DNA from: an uncultured Treponema sp.
Lineage (GTDB): Bacteria; Spirochaetota; Spirochaetia; Treponematales; Treponemataceae
DNA length: 11,698 nucleotides
Reading direction: 5' to 3'
Assembly (NCBI GenBank): GCA_905372235.1
Contig: CAJPOF010000065.1
Coordinates: 1-11,698, forward strand
Shown here: positions 1 to 7,533 of the stretch, piece after piece
Layout: the number at the start of each line of letters is the position of its first letter
Position numbering within the stretch: position 1 is the stretch's first letter
Translations under genes and position numbers: made by a program
The notes under the pieces: model-generated
Seen by the model: only the letters and a program-made list of their open reading frames with translations
Told to the model about the DNA's origin: nothing
Database searches by the model: none

Positions 1-19
1 GATTAATGTAGTTTCGCAT
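1..19 (-). CDS. Start of a protein-coding gene running off the left edge (first 6 codons only)
   Basis: Reading leftwards, ATG at 19-17 begins MRNYIN and leaves the window. The start is supported by a clean Shine-Dalgarno AGAGGAG ending nine bases upstream and by a TATAAT hexamer (minus strand, 45-50), which would give a 5' leader of about 20 nt. Nothing can be said about function from six residues. The gene is co-directional with ppdK but separated from it by about 420 bases containing a likely terminator, so it probably has its own promoter. Confidence 0.5.
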
Positions 20-44
20 TTTATTCAACTCCTCTGTTGAAATA

Positions 45-50
45 ATTATA
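45..50 (-). promoter_or_regulatory. Possible -10 box of the left-edge gene
   Basis: A consensus TATAAT on the minus strand lies about 26 bases upstream of the ATG at 19. The hexamer 17 bases further upstream is a poor -35 (TTTATC), so this is a weak call resting on the -10 and on the well-placed ribosome binding site downstream. Confidence 0.3.
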
Positions 51-164
51 TTACTCCAAACGCAAAAGATAAAGCGGAATTTACAGTGATTTCAAATATT
101 CCGGCAATTTGTCGCCGCCCGAAATAAAAGCACGCACTCTTTCCCTCTGCAATCTTCATCAGGA

Positions 165-240
165 GGTTCCCGCCGCAAGCGGCGGTCGGGCTATCCGCTC
201 CAATCGCCTTCGGCAATTTCCGCTTCTATCCCTAACCCAA
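165..240. repeat. Small GC-rich palindrome with an adjacent imperfect direct repeat
   Basis: Within the intergenic stretch 20-442, CCGCCGC (170-176) and GCGGCGG (179-185) form a 7-bp inverted repeat around AA. It is followed by two similar blocks, ATCCGCTCCAATCGCC and TTTCCGCTTCTATCCC, about 27 bases apart. I see no convincing reading frame here. This resembles the dispersed palindromic elements found between bacterial genes, but with one copy in the window that is inference. The rest of 20-442 holds only the hairpins listed separately. Confidence 0.3.
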
Positions 241-280
241 GGTTTTCCAAAACAAAGGTTTGTCGACAATCTTGTTATGG

Positions 281-314
281 ATAAAAAACAAGCTACCAAA
301 AGCTATTTGGTAGC
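281..314 (-). terminator. Probable rho-independent terminator downstream of ppdK
   Basis: GCTACCAAA (292-300) and TTTGGTAGC (306-314) form a perfect 9-bp stem with a 5-base loop. Read on the minus strand the stem is followed at once by TTGTTTTTTAT, a U-rich tract, so it fits termination of leftward transcription. It lies about 130 bases past the ppdK stop. The stem is not very GC-rich, which lowers confidence. On the plus strand no T tract follows. Confidence 0.55.
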
Positions 315-379
315 CTAAAAATCAAACAATTTAGAAAACAAAACTGTTTTGCATAAAATCCGGAAGTTTGTGCCGCACA

Positions 380-414
380 CTTGCCGAATGAAAAAATCGT
401 TCTCATCCGGCAAG
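380..414 (-). other. Stem-loop just past the ppdK stop codon
   Basis: CTTGCCGAATGA (380-391) pairs with TCATCCGGCAAG (403-414) as a 12-bp stem with one G-U type mismatch and an 11-base loop. It begins about 29 bases after the ppdK stop. No U tract follows on the minus strand, so it fits a 3'-end stabilising hairpin better than a textbook terminator. Confidence 0.4.
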
Positions 415-442
415 AATTCGCACTGCAGCAAAACCGCCTTTT

Positions 443-3136
443 TTATTTCTGCGACCTAATCACCGCCTGAGCTCCGGCAAGTCGTGCAATCGGAACTCGG
501 AACGGAGAGCAGGAAACGTAGTTCAAACCAATCTTGTAGCACAATGCGATTGAAGCAGGATCTCCTCCATGCTCACCGCAGATTCCAAGGTGAAGGTCGG
601 ATTTTTCCGAGCGTCCCTTAGCCTCTGCGATTTCCATCAACGCACCTGGACCATCCGCATCCAACGTCGCAAACGGGTCGTCTTCAAGAACTCTCTGATC
701 AAGATAAGAAGTGATGAACTTTCCATAGTCGTCGCGGCTGAATCCAAGAGTCGTCTGCGTAAGGTCGTTCGAACCAAACGAGAAGAAGTCGGCGAACTTC
801 GCAATCTTGTCTGCAGAAAGTGCAGTCCTTGGGAACTCAACCATTGAACCAATCTGGAACTTGAGTTTTGTTCCAACTTCCTCATTTACCTTGGCAATTA
901 CAGCTTCTGCCTGTCCGCGAATCTGCTCTACCTCTCGGTATGTGATTACGTTAGGAATCATTATGCGAACGTCATGCTTTGCGCCTTCCTTGTCCAGCTG
1001 GGCAGTTGCACGAGCAATCGCTTCAACCTGCATTTCATAAATCTCAGGATATGTAATTGCAAGACGGCATCCGCGATGTCCGAGCATAGGATTGTGTTCG
1101 TCAAGAGAAGCAACTTTTTCCTTGAGAACAGCCTTGTCCATACCCAACTTGCTTGCCAAAGCAGCAGCGGCTTCGTCGTTTTCAGCCTGAATAAATTCGT
1201 TGAGCGGAGGATCAAGAAGTCGGATTGTAACAGGATGACCATTCATCGTCTTTATGATGTCGTAGAAATCCTTCTGCTGAAGCGGAAGAATCTGCTTGAG
1301 ATTTTCCTTGCGTGCTTCAGTCGTTTCGGAAACAATCATTTTCTGGAAGGCGGTAAGTTTCGGTTCGTCAAAGAACATATGTTCCGTTCGGCAAAGACCT
1401 ATTCCTGTCGCTCCAAAACGGAATGCGTCCTGGGCATTCTTTGGTGTGTCTCCGTTTGCAAGAACCTTGAATCCATTGACTTTCTTTCCGGAAGCGGTGG
1501 TTCGTGTTGACTTTTCACGAATCTCGTCCGCCCAGCCAAGGAATGTTTCAAGGTCTCCTGATATTTCAGCAGGTTTTACGGCAACCTGACCTTCGTAGAC
1601 TTTGCCCGTCGCTCCGTCAATCGTAAGGAAGTCGCCTTTCTTATATTCTTTTCCCTTTACGGAAACTGTGTTTTCATCTTTGAACGTGATATCCGCACAA
1701 CCGCAAACACATGGAGTTCCCATTCCACGAGCGACCACAGCTGCGTGGCTTGTGCGTCCGCCCGTCGAAGTCAAGATTCCCTGAGCGACTGCCATACCGG
1801 CGATATCATCCGGAGAAGTTTCCTTTCGAACAAGAAGAACTTTCTTGCCGTCTTTTACCCACGCTTCCGCCTCGTCAGCAGTAAACACGATTTGACCGCA
1901 GCCTGCTCCCGGAGATGCGTTAAGTCCGGAAGCGATTTCAGTAGCCTTCTTCACCGCATCCTTATCAAGCTGAGGAAGAAGAACCTGGTTCAACTGCTCA
2001 GGCTCTACTCGCAAAAGAGCTTCCTCTTTTGTGATGAGTTTTTCGCCCACCATGTCAACGGCCATCTTTACAGCGGCAGCACCTGTTCGTTTTCCGTTTC
2101 GGCACTGGAGCATATAAAGTTTTCCCTGCTGAACGGTGAATTCCATGTCCTGCATATCGTGATAGTGCTTTTCAAGACGCTCTCGAATCTGGCAAAGTTC
2201 TTTGTAGATTGCAGGATTTTCTTTCTCAAGCTGAGAGAGTTTTTCAGGTGTCCTGATTCCAGCAACAACGTCTTCTCCCTGAGCATTCATCAGGTATTCA
2301 CCCATGAACACGTTCTCTCCGGTTGAAGGATCTCGGCTGAAACATACTCCAGTACCGGAATCGTTGCCCATGTTTCCGAACACCATCGCCATAACGGTTA
2401 CGGCAGTTCCTTTAAGAGCGCCTTCTTTTATATTGTTCAGTTTGCGGTATTTGATGGCACGAGGATTCATCCATGAACCGAATACAGCACCGATTGCACC
2501 CCACATCTGATCTTTCGGATTCTGGGGGAAGTCGTCGCCTTTTTCTTTTTTGTACATTGCCTTGTACTTTTCAACGATTTCCTGAAGTTCTTCCGTTGTG
2601 AGATCCGTGTCCTGTGTGATTCCTCGATGGGATTTTACTTCATCGATAATTGCTTCGAACTTGTCATGGTCAACACCCATTGCAACATCACCGTACATCT
2701 GAATGAATCGGCGGTAAGCGTCCCATGCGAATCGAGCATTTCCTGTTTTGTTTGCCAATCCAAGAACAGACTTGTCGTTAAGTCCAAGGTTAAGGATTGT
2801 ATCCATCATACCTGGCATTGAAATCGCCGCACCGGAACGAACTGAAACCAAAAGAGGATCGTCGTCAGCACCCAGTTTTTTACCCATGACTTTTTCAAGA
2901 CGAGAAAGGTATTCTTCGACTTCCTTGTCAAGCCCATCCGGATATTTTCTTCCCAACTTGTAGAATTCCTGGCAGACATCCGTAGAGATTGTAAATCCTG
3001 CAGGAACAGGAAGACTTAGAGGCTTTTTAGCCATCTGCGCAAGGTTTGCGCCCTTTCCGCCGAGTTCAGCTCTCATCTCCTCTGAACCGTCGGCATCACC
3101 GTTACCAAAAAAGTAAACATACTTTGTTTTAGCCAT
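443..3136 (-). CDS. ppdK: Pyruvate, phosphate dikinase
   Basis: PPDK interconverts pyruvate + ATP + Pi and phosphoenolpyruvate + AMP + PPi in the cytoplasm; in anaerobes with PPi-linked glycolysis it often replaces or supplements pyruvate kinase. The 897 residues are the usual length and all domains are present. The N-terminal ATP-grasp part shows GGKGANLAQM (26-35), SVRSGAAISMPGMMDT (98-113) and GNDSGTGVCFSRDP (257-270). The swivelling domain has GGRTSHAAVV with phospho-carrier His464 and, two residues before it, Thr462, the position regulated in plant enzymes. The C-terminal PEP-binding barrel has GIGLCRTEHMFF (578-589), LGHRGCRL, GSNDLTQTTLGFSRDD and GICGEHGGDP with catalytic Cys853. The start is fixed by GGAG nine bases upstream and a promoter 50-75 bases upstream. 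It appears monocistronic. No missing residues were seen. Confidence 0.98.
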   Translation of the reverse strand: MAKTKYVYFFGNGDADGSEEMRAELGGKGANLAQMAKKPLSLPVPAGFTISTDVCQEFYKLGRKYPDGLDKEVEEYLSRLEKVMGKKLGADDDPLLVSVRSGAAISMPGMMDTILNLGLNDKSVLGLANKTGNARFAWDAYRRFIQMYGDVAMGVDHDKFEAIIDEVKSHRGITQDTDLTTEELQEIVEKYKAMYKKEKGDDFPQNPKDQMWGAIGAVFGSWMNPRAIKYRKLNNIKEGALKGTAVTVMAMVFGNMGNDSGTGVCFSRDPSTGENVFMGEYLMNAQGEDVVAGIRTPEKLSQLEKENPAIYKELCQIRERLEKHYHDMQDMEFTVQQGKLYMLQCRNGKRTGAAAVKMAVDMVGEKLITKEEALLRVEPEQLNQVLLPQLDKDAVKKATEIASGLNASPGAGCGQIVFTADEAEAWVKDGKKVLLVRKETSPDDIAGMAVAQGILTSTGGRTSHAAVVARGMGTPCVCGCADITFKDENTVSVKGKEYKKGDFLTIDGATGKVYEGQVAVKPAEISGDLETFLGWADEIREKSTRTTASGKKVNGFKVLANGDTPKNAQDAFRFGATGIGLCRTEHMFFDEPKLTAFQKMIVSETTEARKENLKQILPLQQKDFYDIIKTMNGHPVTIRLLDPPLNEFIQAENDEAAAALASKLGMDKAVLKEKVASLDEHNPMLGHRGCRLAITYPEIYEMQVEAIARATAQLDKEGAKHDVRIMIPNVITYREVEQIRGQAEAVIAKVNEEVGTKLKFQIGSMVEFPRTALSADKIAKFADFFSFGSNDLTQTTLGFSRDDYGKFITSYLDQRVLEDDPFATLDADGPGALMEIAEAKGRSEKSDLHLGICGEHGGDPASIALCYKIGLNYVSCSPFRVPIARLAGAQAVIRSQK

Positions 3137-3183
3137 CGATTTTTACTCCATATAATTAGATTTTATGACCGATTAATTTCGCT

Positions 3184-3212
3184 ATTTTATATTTTATTGA
3201 AGTAACAGTCAA
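3184..3212 (-). promoter_or_regulatory. ppdK promoter
   Basis: On the minus strand TTGACT (3207-3212) is followed after exactly 17 bases by TAAAAT (3184-3189), a near-consensus sigma-70-type promoter. The predicted transcript would start about 3176-3178, giving a leader of about 40 nt before the ATG at 3136. Confidence 0.7.
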
Positions 3213-3402
3213 TCTGATGAAAGCGCAGGGCAGAAAACAGCGCACCGGAAGTCACATTTTAATTTGGATTTTCGAAGGAAGTTTTCATCCCTTACAAAGT
3301 TCGAAATGTCTTTCAAAGGCAAAATTGCAACGGATGAAAAAGCATTATGCTGTTTACGTATTATTTACCCGTTTGGGCGGCGACAGTTTTGAGTTCATGC
3401 CC

Positions 3403-3418
3403 CCGGCATTTGCGCCGG
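3403..3418 (-). other. Short GC hairpin past the S41-like gene
   Basis: CCGGC (3403-3407) and GCCGG (3414-3418) flank a 6-base loop six bases beyond the stop codon at 3425-3427. No U tract follows on the minus strand, so it is only a possible 3'-end structure. The rest of 3137-3424 holds the ppdK promoter and nothing else I can support. Confidence 0.25.
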
Positions 3419-3424
3419 CTAAAA

Positions 3425-4918
3425 CTAATCGGAGTAAAATCCTCTTGCAACCTGCGGTAATTTTTCTTTGAGTTCTTCGTCGTGCGTAATCATGAAAATC
3501 GTGTCGTTCAAGTCTTTGCCGAGCGACCAAAAGTCGGGGTAGATTCCCGAGCCTTCGCCATGCCAGCCGAGTTCCTCGTTGAGCGAAGTGATTTTCTTGC
3601 TTCCTAAATTGACATAAATCCCGCTATGGGGAAGCGCATAGTTTATGACGTCTACATATTCCAAGCAGCCGGCTGAGTTTTCGCCGACGACAAAAACATT
3701 GTCCTTGCCCGCCGTCTTTTTTGCAAGAAAGACCACTTCCTCCGAAGCGCTTGCGGAATGCCGGTCAACGAGAATGATAATGCGCCCGTCGTAAAAGCAG
3801 CGAATGTTTTCAGGGGATGCCTCGTATGAATAGCAGGAGCGTCCGGGATTTTTTAATAAGCGGCGGTAAACCTTTCTCGCATCCGGATTCTTGAATCCGA
3901 ATAATTCGGAAAACAAAGCATCCGCTCGATAAGTTGCCGGAGATTCTATCCACATTACGGAAAAAAGTTTTGAAGCCAAGTCGGATGCCGCTTCCATTCC
4001 GCCTCGTTCGTACGGTTTCGGAGATTTTTGGGTCATCGTATAAAAGAGGTATTCGGAATAAATCGGGATTCCTCCGAAGTTCCCCCGTAAGTCCAATATG
4101 ATATTTTTTTTGTCGGGGTGATTTATCACCGTATTCGCATATTTTCCCAGAACGATTTCCGCCCCTCGACTATATTGAGAACCTGCAGGAGGAAGCATAA
4201 AACTTGAAATGCTTACATAAACGGAATCAGCCGTTTCGACTTCACGGTATTTGATATTTCCAAGCGACTCAATCGCATTGTCGTCATACACCGGAACGGC
4301 AATATTCTTTCCGTCAAAGCTGAACGTATAAAAACTCAAAACTCTTTCGGAAACCGCTCCGAGCCGGTATACGTTTTCGCCTTTCGCCGGATAGTAAAAA
4401 AGATTTTCTGCGCTTCCGGTGAACTTCATGTCCGCCGCAACGGACGGGACGCCGCTTTGGCACACGGTAAAACCATCCTCCGACTTTTCGACAAAGATAT
4501 TCGCATAATAAAACGTACGATGATATGTAAATCTCACATTTGTATTCCATGCGGCAGCAAAAAAATGGCTGTCGGAGATATAAGGTGCAAGTTCTTCGTG
4601 CAAGTCAAAAACGATTTGGCGAGATTCGATTTTCTCCTGCCCCCTATAGTTTTTAAGCACGGAACGGACAAACTCCGCCTCATTAAAGCCCTTTTGCGTC
4701 ATGTCGTCGTAACCCGCGTACGCCGTTCTTAAATAGTAAGAAAGCGTTTCGATATCCTCTTCAAGCTCTTTGTACGTGATAAACGAATTGTACGGCGTGT
4801 TTTGGGCAATATACGTTTCCCGAACCTCGGGACGCTCCGAAGTCTGCTTTGAAAACGCCCCCGAAGCGATAAATACAGCCGCCGCCACGCACGCAATGTT
4901 CTTTTTAAGATTTGACAT
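3425..4918 (-). CDS. Exported S41-family (tail-specific protease-like) peptidase
   Basis: The 497-residue protein starts with a signal peptide: Lys5-Lys6, a hydrophobic stretch 8-20, and a plausible signal peptidase I site A-F-S|K after residue 23. The C-terminal half is an S41 core: NIILDLRGNFGG (272-283), then IIILVDRHSASASEE (380-394) containing the nucleophile, probably Ser390, and GENSAGC (412-418), then a strand rich in GIYVNLG. The S41A enzymes (Prc/CtpA) have a Lys where Cys418 falls, so this is more like the IRBP/tricorn-type S41 branch, which lacks that Lys. No PDZ domain is obvious. A domain of about 230 unfamiliar residues precedes the core. It is expected to act in the periplasm or at the envelope; substrate unknown. 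AAGGAG lies 11 bases before the ATG. It is alone, between ppdK and a palindromic array. Confidence 0.8.
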   Translation of the reverse strand: MSNLKKNIACVAAAVFIASGAFSKQTSERPEVRETYIAQNTPYNSFITYKELEEDIETLSYYLRTAYAGYDDMTQKGFNEAEFVRSVLKNYRGQEKIESRQIVFDLHEELAPYISDSHFFAAAWNTNVRFTYHRTFYYANIFVEKSEDGFTVCQSGVPSVAADMKFTGSAENLFYYPAKGENVYRLGAVSERVLSFYTFSFDGKNIAVPVYDDNAIESLGNIKYREVETADSVYVSISSFMLPPAGSQYSRGAEIVLGKYANTVINHPDKKNIILDLRGNFGGIPIYSEYLFYTMTQKSPKPYERGGMEAASDLASKLFSVMWIESPATYRADALFSELFGFKNPDARKVYRRLLKNPGRSCYSYEASPENIRCFYDGRIIILVDRHSASASEEVVFLAKKTAGKDNVFVVGENSAGCLEYVDVINYALPHSGIYVNLGSKKITSLNEELGWHGEGSGIYPDFWSLGKDLNDTIFMITHDEELKEKLPQVARGFYSD

Positions 4919-4942
4919 ATTTTTTAGGTCTCCTTGTAGGGG

Positions 4943-4971
4943 ATATTATCCTTAATTCCGAGTTTTATAAA
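4943..4971 (-). promoter_or_regulatory. Possible promoter of the S41-like gene
   Basis: TTTATA (4966-4971), a 17-base spacer and TAATAT (4943-4948) on the minus strand lie just upstream of the ribosome binding site. The -35 matches consensus at four of six positions, so this is a moderate-to-weak call. Confidence 0.35.
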
Positions 4972-5048
4972 CACAAAGATAATATTTTTTCTAAGGCAAG
5001 CATTAAACCAGCCTCTCAAGGAAGGACACCTCAAGGTATCTTTTACGT

Positions 5049-5157
5049 AATTTTGTCATGGGGCAAAATTGGGGCGGATGGGCGGACATTTTAACGCATT
5101 GTTAATCTGATAATCGGTCTTATGTCCGCCCCGAGTTTTGCCGTATGGCAAAACTCG
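5049..5157. repeat. Palindromic element 1: hairpins flanking a GC-rich inverted repeat
   Basis: Outer hairpin A is AATTTTG (5049-5055) with CAAAATT (5064-5070). It is followed by GGGGCGG and the long-range arm GGGCGGACAT (5080-5089). After 32 bases comes the perfect complement ATGTCCGCCC (5122-5131), then outer hairpin B, CGAGTTTTGCC (5132-5142) with GGCAAAACTCG (5147-5157). The order is hairpin, G-rich arm, 32-base core, C-rich arm, hairpin, so the whole element is itself symmetric. It occupies the gap between fabF and the S41-like gene. It could be a REP/BIME-like or MITE-like element, or a 3'-UTR structure of the fabG-fabF transcript. No protein is encoded. Confidence 0.6.
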
Positions 5158-5172
5158 CAAAGATGAGTTATA

Positions 5173-5248
5173 CAAGTTTGCCAACGGCAAACTTGGGGCG
5201 GCAGAAGAAGCCTAAACGGTTGTAAAACCCAGTTTCACTGCCGCCCCA
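5173..5248. repeat. Palindromic element 2, same design, one outer hairpin missing
   Basis: Hairpin C is CAAGTTTGCC (5173-5182) with GGCAAACTTG (5186-5195), perfect over 10 bp. It runs into TGGGGCGGCAG (5194-5204). After 33 bases comes the exact complement CTGCCGCCCCA (5238-5248). The hairpin arms are the same sequence family as hairpin B of element 1 (GTTTTGCC/GTTTGCC next to the GGGGCGG block), and the core length is nearly identical, yet the core sequence differs. No second hairpin follows at the right end. It lies about 30 bases past the fabF stop on the minus strand. Confidence 0.6.
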
Positions 5249-5280
5249 GCTCTATTTTTCGTATCCGAACTTTTACTCAG

Positions 5281-6543
5281 TTATTCCTTCCACTTTTTGA
5301 AAATCAACGAAGTGTTTATTCCTGCGAACGCAAAATTGTTGCTCATCACGTAGTCCGCATTGATTTTGCGTCCCTCGCCTTTTATGTAGTCCAAATCTCC
5401 GCATTCCGGGTCAACCGTATTCAGGTTCAGTGTCGGATGAAACCATCCTTCATTCATCATGTTTACAGTAATCCAAGCCTCCACAGCTCCACATGCTCCC
5501 AATGTATGCCCTATGTAGGATTTTGTGGAAGAAATCGGAATCTTTCTTCCGAATATGCGTGCCGTCGCCATGGTTTCTGCAATATCGCCGTGATGGGTGG
5601 AAGTTCCGTGGGCGTTCACATAGGCAATTTCGTCGCCTTTGAGTCCGGCGGAATCGAGCGCAAGCTGCATACATATGCCCATCGTCTCGCTATTCGGAGA
5701 AGTGATGTGGGTTCCGTCCGTGTTTGTTCCGAATCCTACGATTTCCGCATAAATTTTTGCGCCTCGCTTGACGGCGTGTTCCAAATCCTCAAGGATAAAA
5801 GTTCCTGCGCCCTCGCCTATCACAAGTCCGTCCCTGTCTTTGTCAAAAGGACTTGGAGCCGTCTCGGGATGGTCGTTCCGGATTGAAGTAGAACCCAATT
5901 GATCGAAAATCGCCGCATCCGGCGGACAAAGTTCTTCCGCACCGCCTGCAATCATTATGTCCTGAAGTCCGTTTTCAATCGTCTCGTAGGAATACCCGAT
6001 GGACTGGCTTCCTGACGTACACGCCTCGGAAGTCACAATCATGCGTCCCTTCAGCTGATATGTTACCTCGATATTTGCGGCGCAAGTGTGCGGCATACAT
6101 TTTATGTAAGTCGAAGAATTTACCTTTGCGGTACATCGCTCCTGCATCACAGAAGTCAGTTCCTGGATTGAGTCGAACGACCCCATGGAAGAACCGTACG
6201 CCACTCCCGTACGACCGTTCTTGCATTCGTCAACGATGTCGCCGTCCTCTTTCAGAAGACCTGCCATCGCCAATGCCATCTGGGAAGTGTGATAGGAAAG
6301 AAGCGCAACCCTTCCCATTCCTCTGGTAAGTTTTCTGGAATATTTGGGAATCTCGCCTTTGGCAGGACACGCCAACTGGGTGTTCATTCCCTTTATGTCG
6401 TGCCAGTCTTCCATGTTTTTTACGCAATTTTTGTAAGTCTTGAGCTGCTCAAAAGCCTCTTCCCAAGACTGACCAAGTCCGCTAATCATCCCTGCGCCTG
6501 TGATTACGACACGCCGCTTTCCGTTTGCTTTTGTAAATTCCAT
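5281..6543 (-). CDS. fabF: Beta-ketoacyl-ACP synthase (FabF superfamily, ApeR-like)
   Basis: A 420-residue KAS I/II-type condensing enzyme, which would join an acyl group on Cys to malonyl-ACP with loss of CO2. The Cys-His-His triad is complete: Cys175 in EACTSGSQSIGY, His312 in NAHGTSTHHGD, His346 in KSYIGHTLGACGA. GLVIGEGAG (239-247) and SNNFAFAGINTS near the C-terminus are standard. Features such as AGGAEELCP, KSYIGHTLGACGA and the motif KNMEDWHDIKGMNTQLA after the N-terminus recall the ApeR ketosynthases of aryl polyene clusters rather than housekeeping FabF; this is from memory of the family, not a search. AAGGAA lies eight bases before the ATG. It follows fabG by 191 bases on the same strand with no clear promoter of its own, so co-transcription is likely. 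Confidence 0.9.
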   Translation of the reverse strand: MEFTKANGKRRVVITGAGMISGLGQSWEEAFEQLKTYKNCVKNMEDWHDIKGMNTQLACPAKGEIPKYSRKLTRGMGRVALLSYHTSQMALAMAGLLKEDGDIVDECKNGRTGVAYGSSMGSFDSIQELTSVMQERCTAKVNSSTYIKCMPHTCAANIEVTYQLKGRMIVTSEACTSGSQSIGYSYETIENGLQDIMIAGGAEELCPPDAAIFDQLGSTSIRNDHPETAPSPFDKDRDGLVIGEGAGTFILEDLEHAVKRGAKIYAEIVGFGTNTDGTHITSPNSETMGICMQLALDSAGLKGDEIAYVNAHGTSTHHGDIAETMATARIFGRKIPISSTKSYIGHTLGACGAVEAWITVNMMNEGWFHPTLNLNTVDPECGDLDYIKGEGRKINADYVMSNNFAFAGINTSLIFKKWKE

Positions 6544-6690
6544 TTATAATTTCCTTAAATATAAAATGTTTTCGGGAGTTTTACGGTCGATTCCACAAAG
6601 CCATTCCAAAAACGATTCGGAAAGCGAATTCAGCTTTAACGAAAACTTGTTTTCAAAGCCCGTTTCACCGATTCGGTTTAATTCATGCAC
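6544..6690 (-). CDS. Possible 48-codon small ORF directly abutting fabF
   Basis: In the 191-base gap between fabG and fabF the minus strand has an open frame from about 6702 whose TAA (6544-6546) touches the fabF ATG. From a GTG at 6690 it reads VHELNRIGETGF and continues to ENILYLRKL. The composition looks protein-like, and the fabF ribosome binding site lies inside its last codons. Against it: there is no good Shine-Dalgarno before the GTG, no ATG, and I recognise no family. It may be a small protein, the tail of a lost gene, or chance. It also contains an inverted repeat, GAAAAC-AA-GTTTTC flanked by GCTTT/AAAGC. Confidence 0.3.
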   Translation of the reverse strand: MHELNRIGETGFENKFSLKLNSLSESFLEWLCGIDRKTPENILYLRKL

Positions 6691-6734
6691 TTCAGGTTCG
6701 ATTTATGATTTTCCCGGAAGAAATCATCGATTTT

Positions 6735-7490
6735 CTAGCACATACCGCCATCGACCGTAATAACTTGCCTTGTGATGTACGAAGCGCCTTCGCTCAAAAG
6801 GAAGAGTACGGCAGCGGCGATTTCCTCAGGCTTTCCCATTCGCCTCATCGGGATTGAGTTCAGCATTATTTCCTTTGCTTCGGGAATAATTTTTTCGGTC
6901 ATTTCCGTCTCGATTGCGCCGGGAGCTATCACATTGCAAGTTACGTTTCTTCCGGCAAGTTCCACCGCCAATGCCTTTGTAGCTCCAATTATTCCAGCCT
7001 TGGACGCCGAATAGTTTGTCTGCCCCCTGTTTCCGATGATTCCTGAAACGGAAGCCATGGTGATTATGCGTCCGCCGCGTTTATTTTTTCGGCTTGCCAT
7101 TCCCATAATCAGGGGACTTAGGACATTGTAAAAACTGTCCAAATTGGTACGTATGACCTTATCCCAGTCGTCGCCGTTAAGTCCGACAAAAGTATTGTCG
7201 CGGGTAACGCCAGCATTGTTCACCACGCCCCAAAGGATTCCGTGTTTTGCCGACATTTCAGAGAGCTTTGTTTTGCAGTCCTCTCTGTCAGCAACATTGA
7301 ACTGAATCAATTCTCCGTCGCCGCCCGCCGCCTTTATCTGAGCCAAAGTTTCTTCCGCTTTTGCTTGGCTACCGTTGTAATGGCATATTACATAATACCC
7401 AGCCTTCGCCGCTTCCACAGCGATAGCTCGTCCGATTCCGCCCGATGCTCCTGTAACAAGGATTTTCTTATCTGCGTTCAAGTTTTCCAT
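6735..7490 (-). CDS. fabG: 3-oxoacyl-ACP reductase (FabG superfamily, ApeQ-like)
   Basis: A 251-residue short-chain dehydrogenase that reduces beta-ketoacyl-ACP with NAD(P)H. The Rossmann motif TGASGGIG covers 13-20, NNAG is at 91-94, and the catalytic residues are Asn116, Ser147, Tyr160 and Lys164 (YSASK). The tail PMRRMGKPEE...YITRQVITVDGG is typical of FabG. An ATG at 7604 would add 38 residues, but these overlap the promoter and have no counterpart in the family; the start at 7490 has AGGAG nine bases upstream and gives the expected length. It is the first intact gene of a fabG-fabF unit, downstream of a truncated dehydratase-like ORF. The trio DH-KR-KS matches the apeP-apeQ-apeR order, which is why an ApeQ-type role is suggested. 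Confidence 0.92.
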   Translation of the reverse strand: MENLNADKKILVTGASGGIGRAIAVEAAKAGYYVICHYNGSQAKAEETLAQIKAAGGDGELIQFNVADREDCKTKLSEMSAKHGILWGVVNNAGVTRDNTFVGLNGDDWDKVIRTNLDSFYNVLSPLIMGMASRKNKRGGRIITMASVSGIIGNRGQTNYSASKAGIIGATKALAVELAGRNVTCNVIAPGAIETEMTEKIIPEAKEIMLNSIPMRRMGKPEEIAAAVLFLLSEGASYITRQVITVDGGMC

Positions 7491-7533
7491 AATTAAAACT
7501 CCTAAGATGACAATTTTAGAAAATATGTCGATA

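Noticed and set aside
109..318. 69-codon plus-strand ORF in the left intergenic region
   Set aside because: It has no ribosome binding site and crosses the GC palindrome and terminator hairpin; its composition does not look coding.
974..1510. 178-codon plus-strand open frame inside ppdK
   Set aside because: It lies antisense to the conserved core of ppdK, has no ribosome binding site, and is one of several such shadows produced by ppdK codon use.
5049..5248. Integron attC sites or a CRISPR array for the palindromic region
   Set aside because: There are no GTTAGGC/GCCTAAC-type ends and no integrase or cassette ORFs. The repeats are inverted and of differing sequence, not regularly spaced direct repeats.
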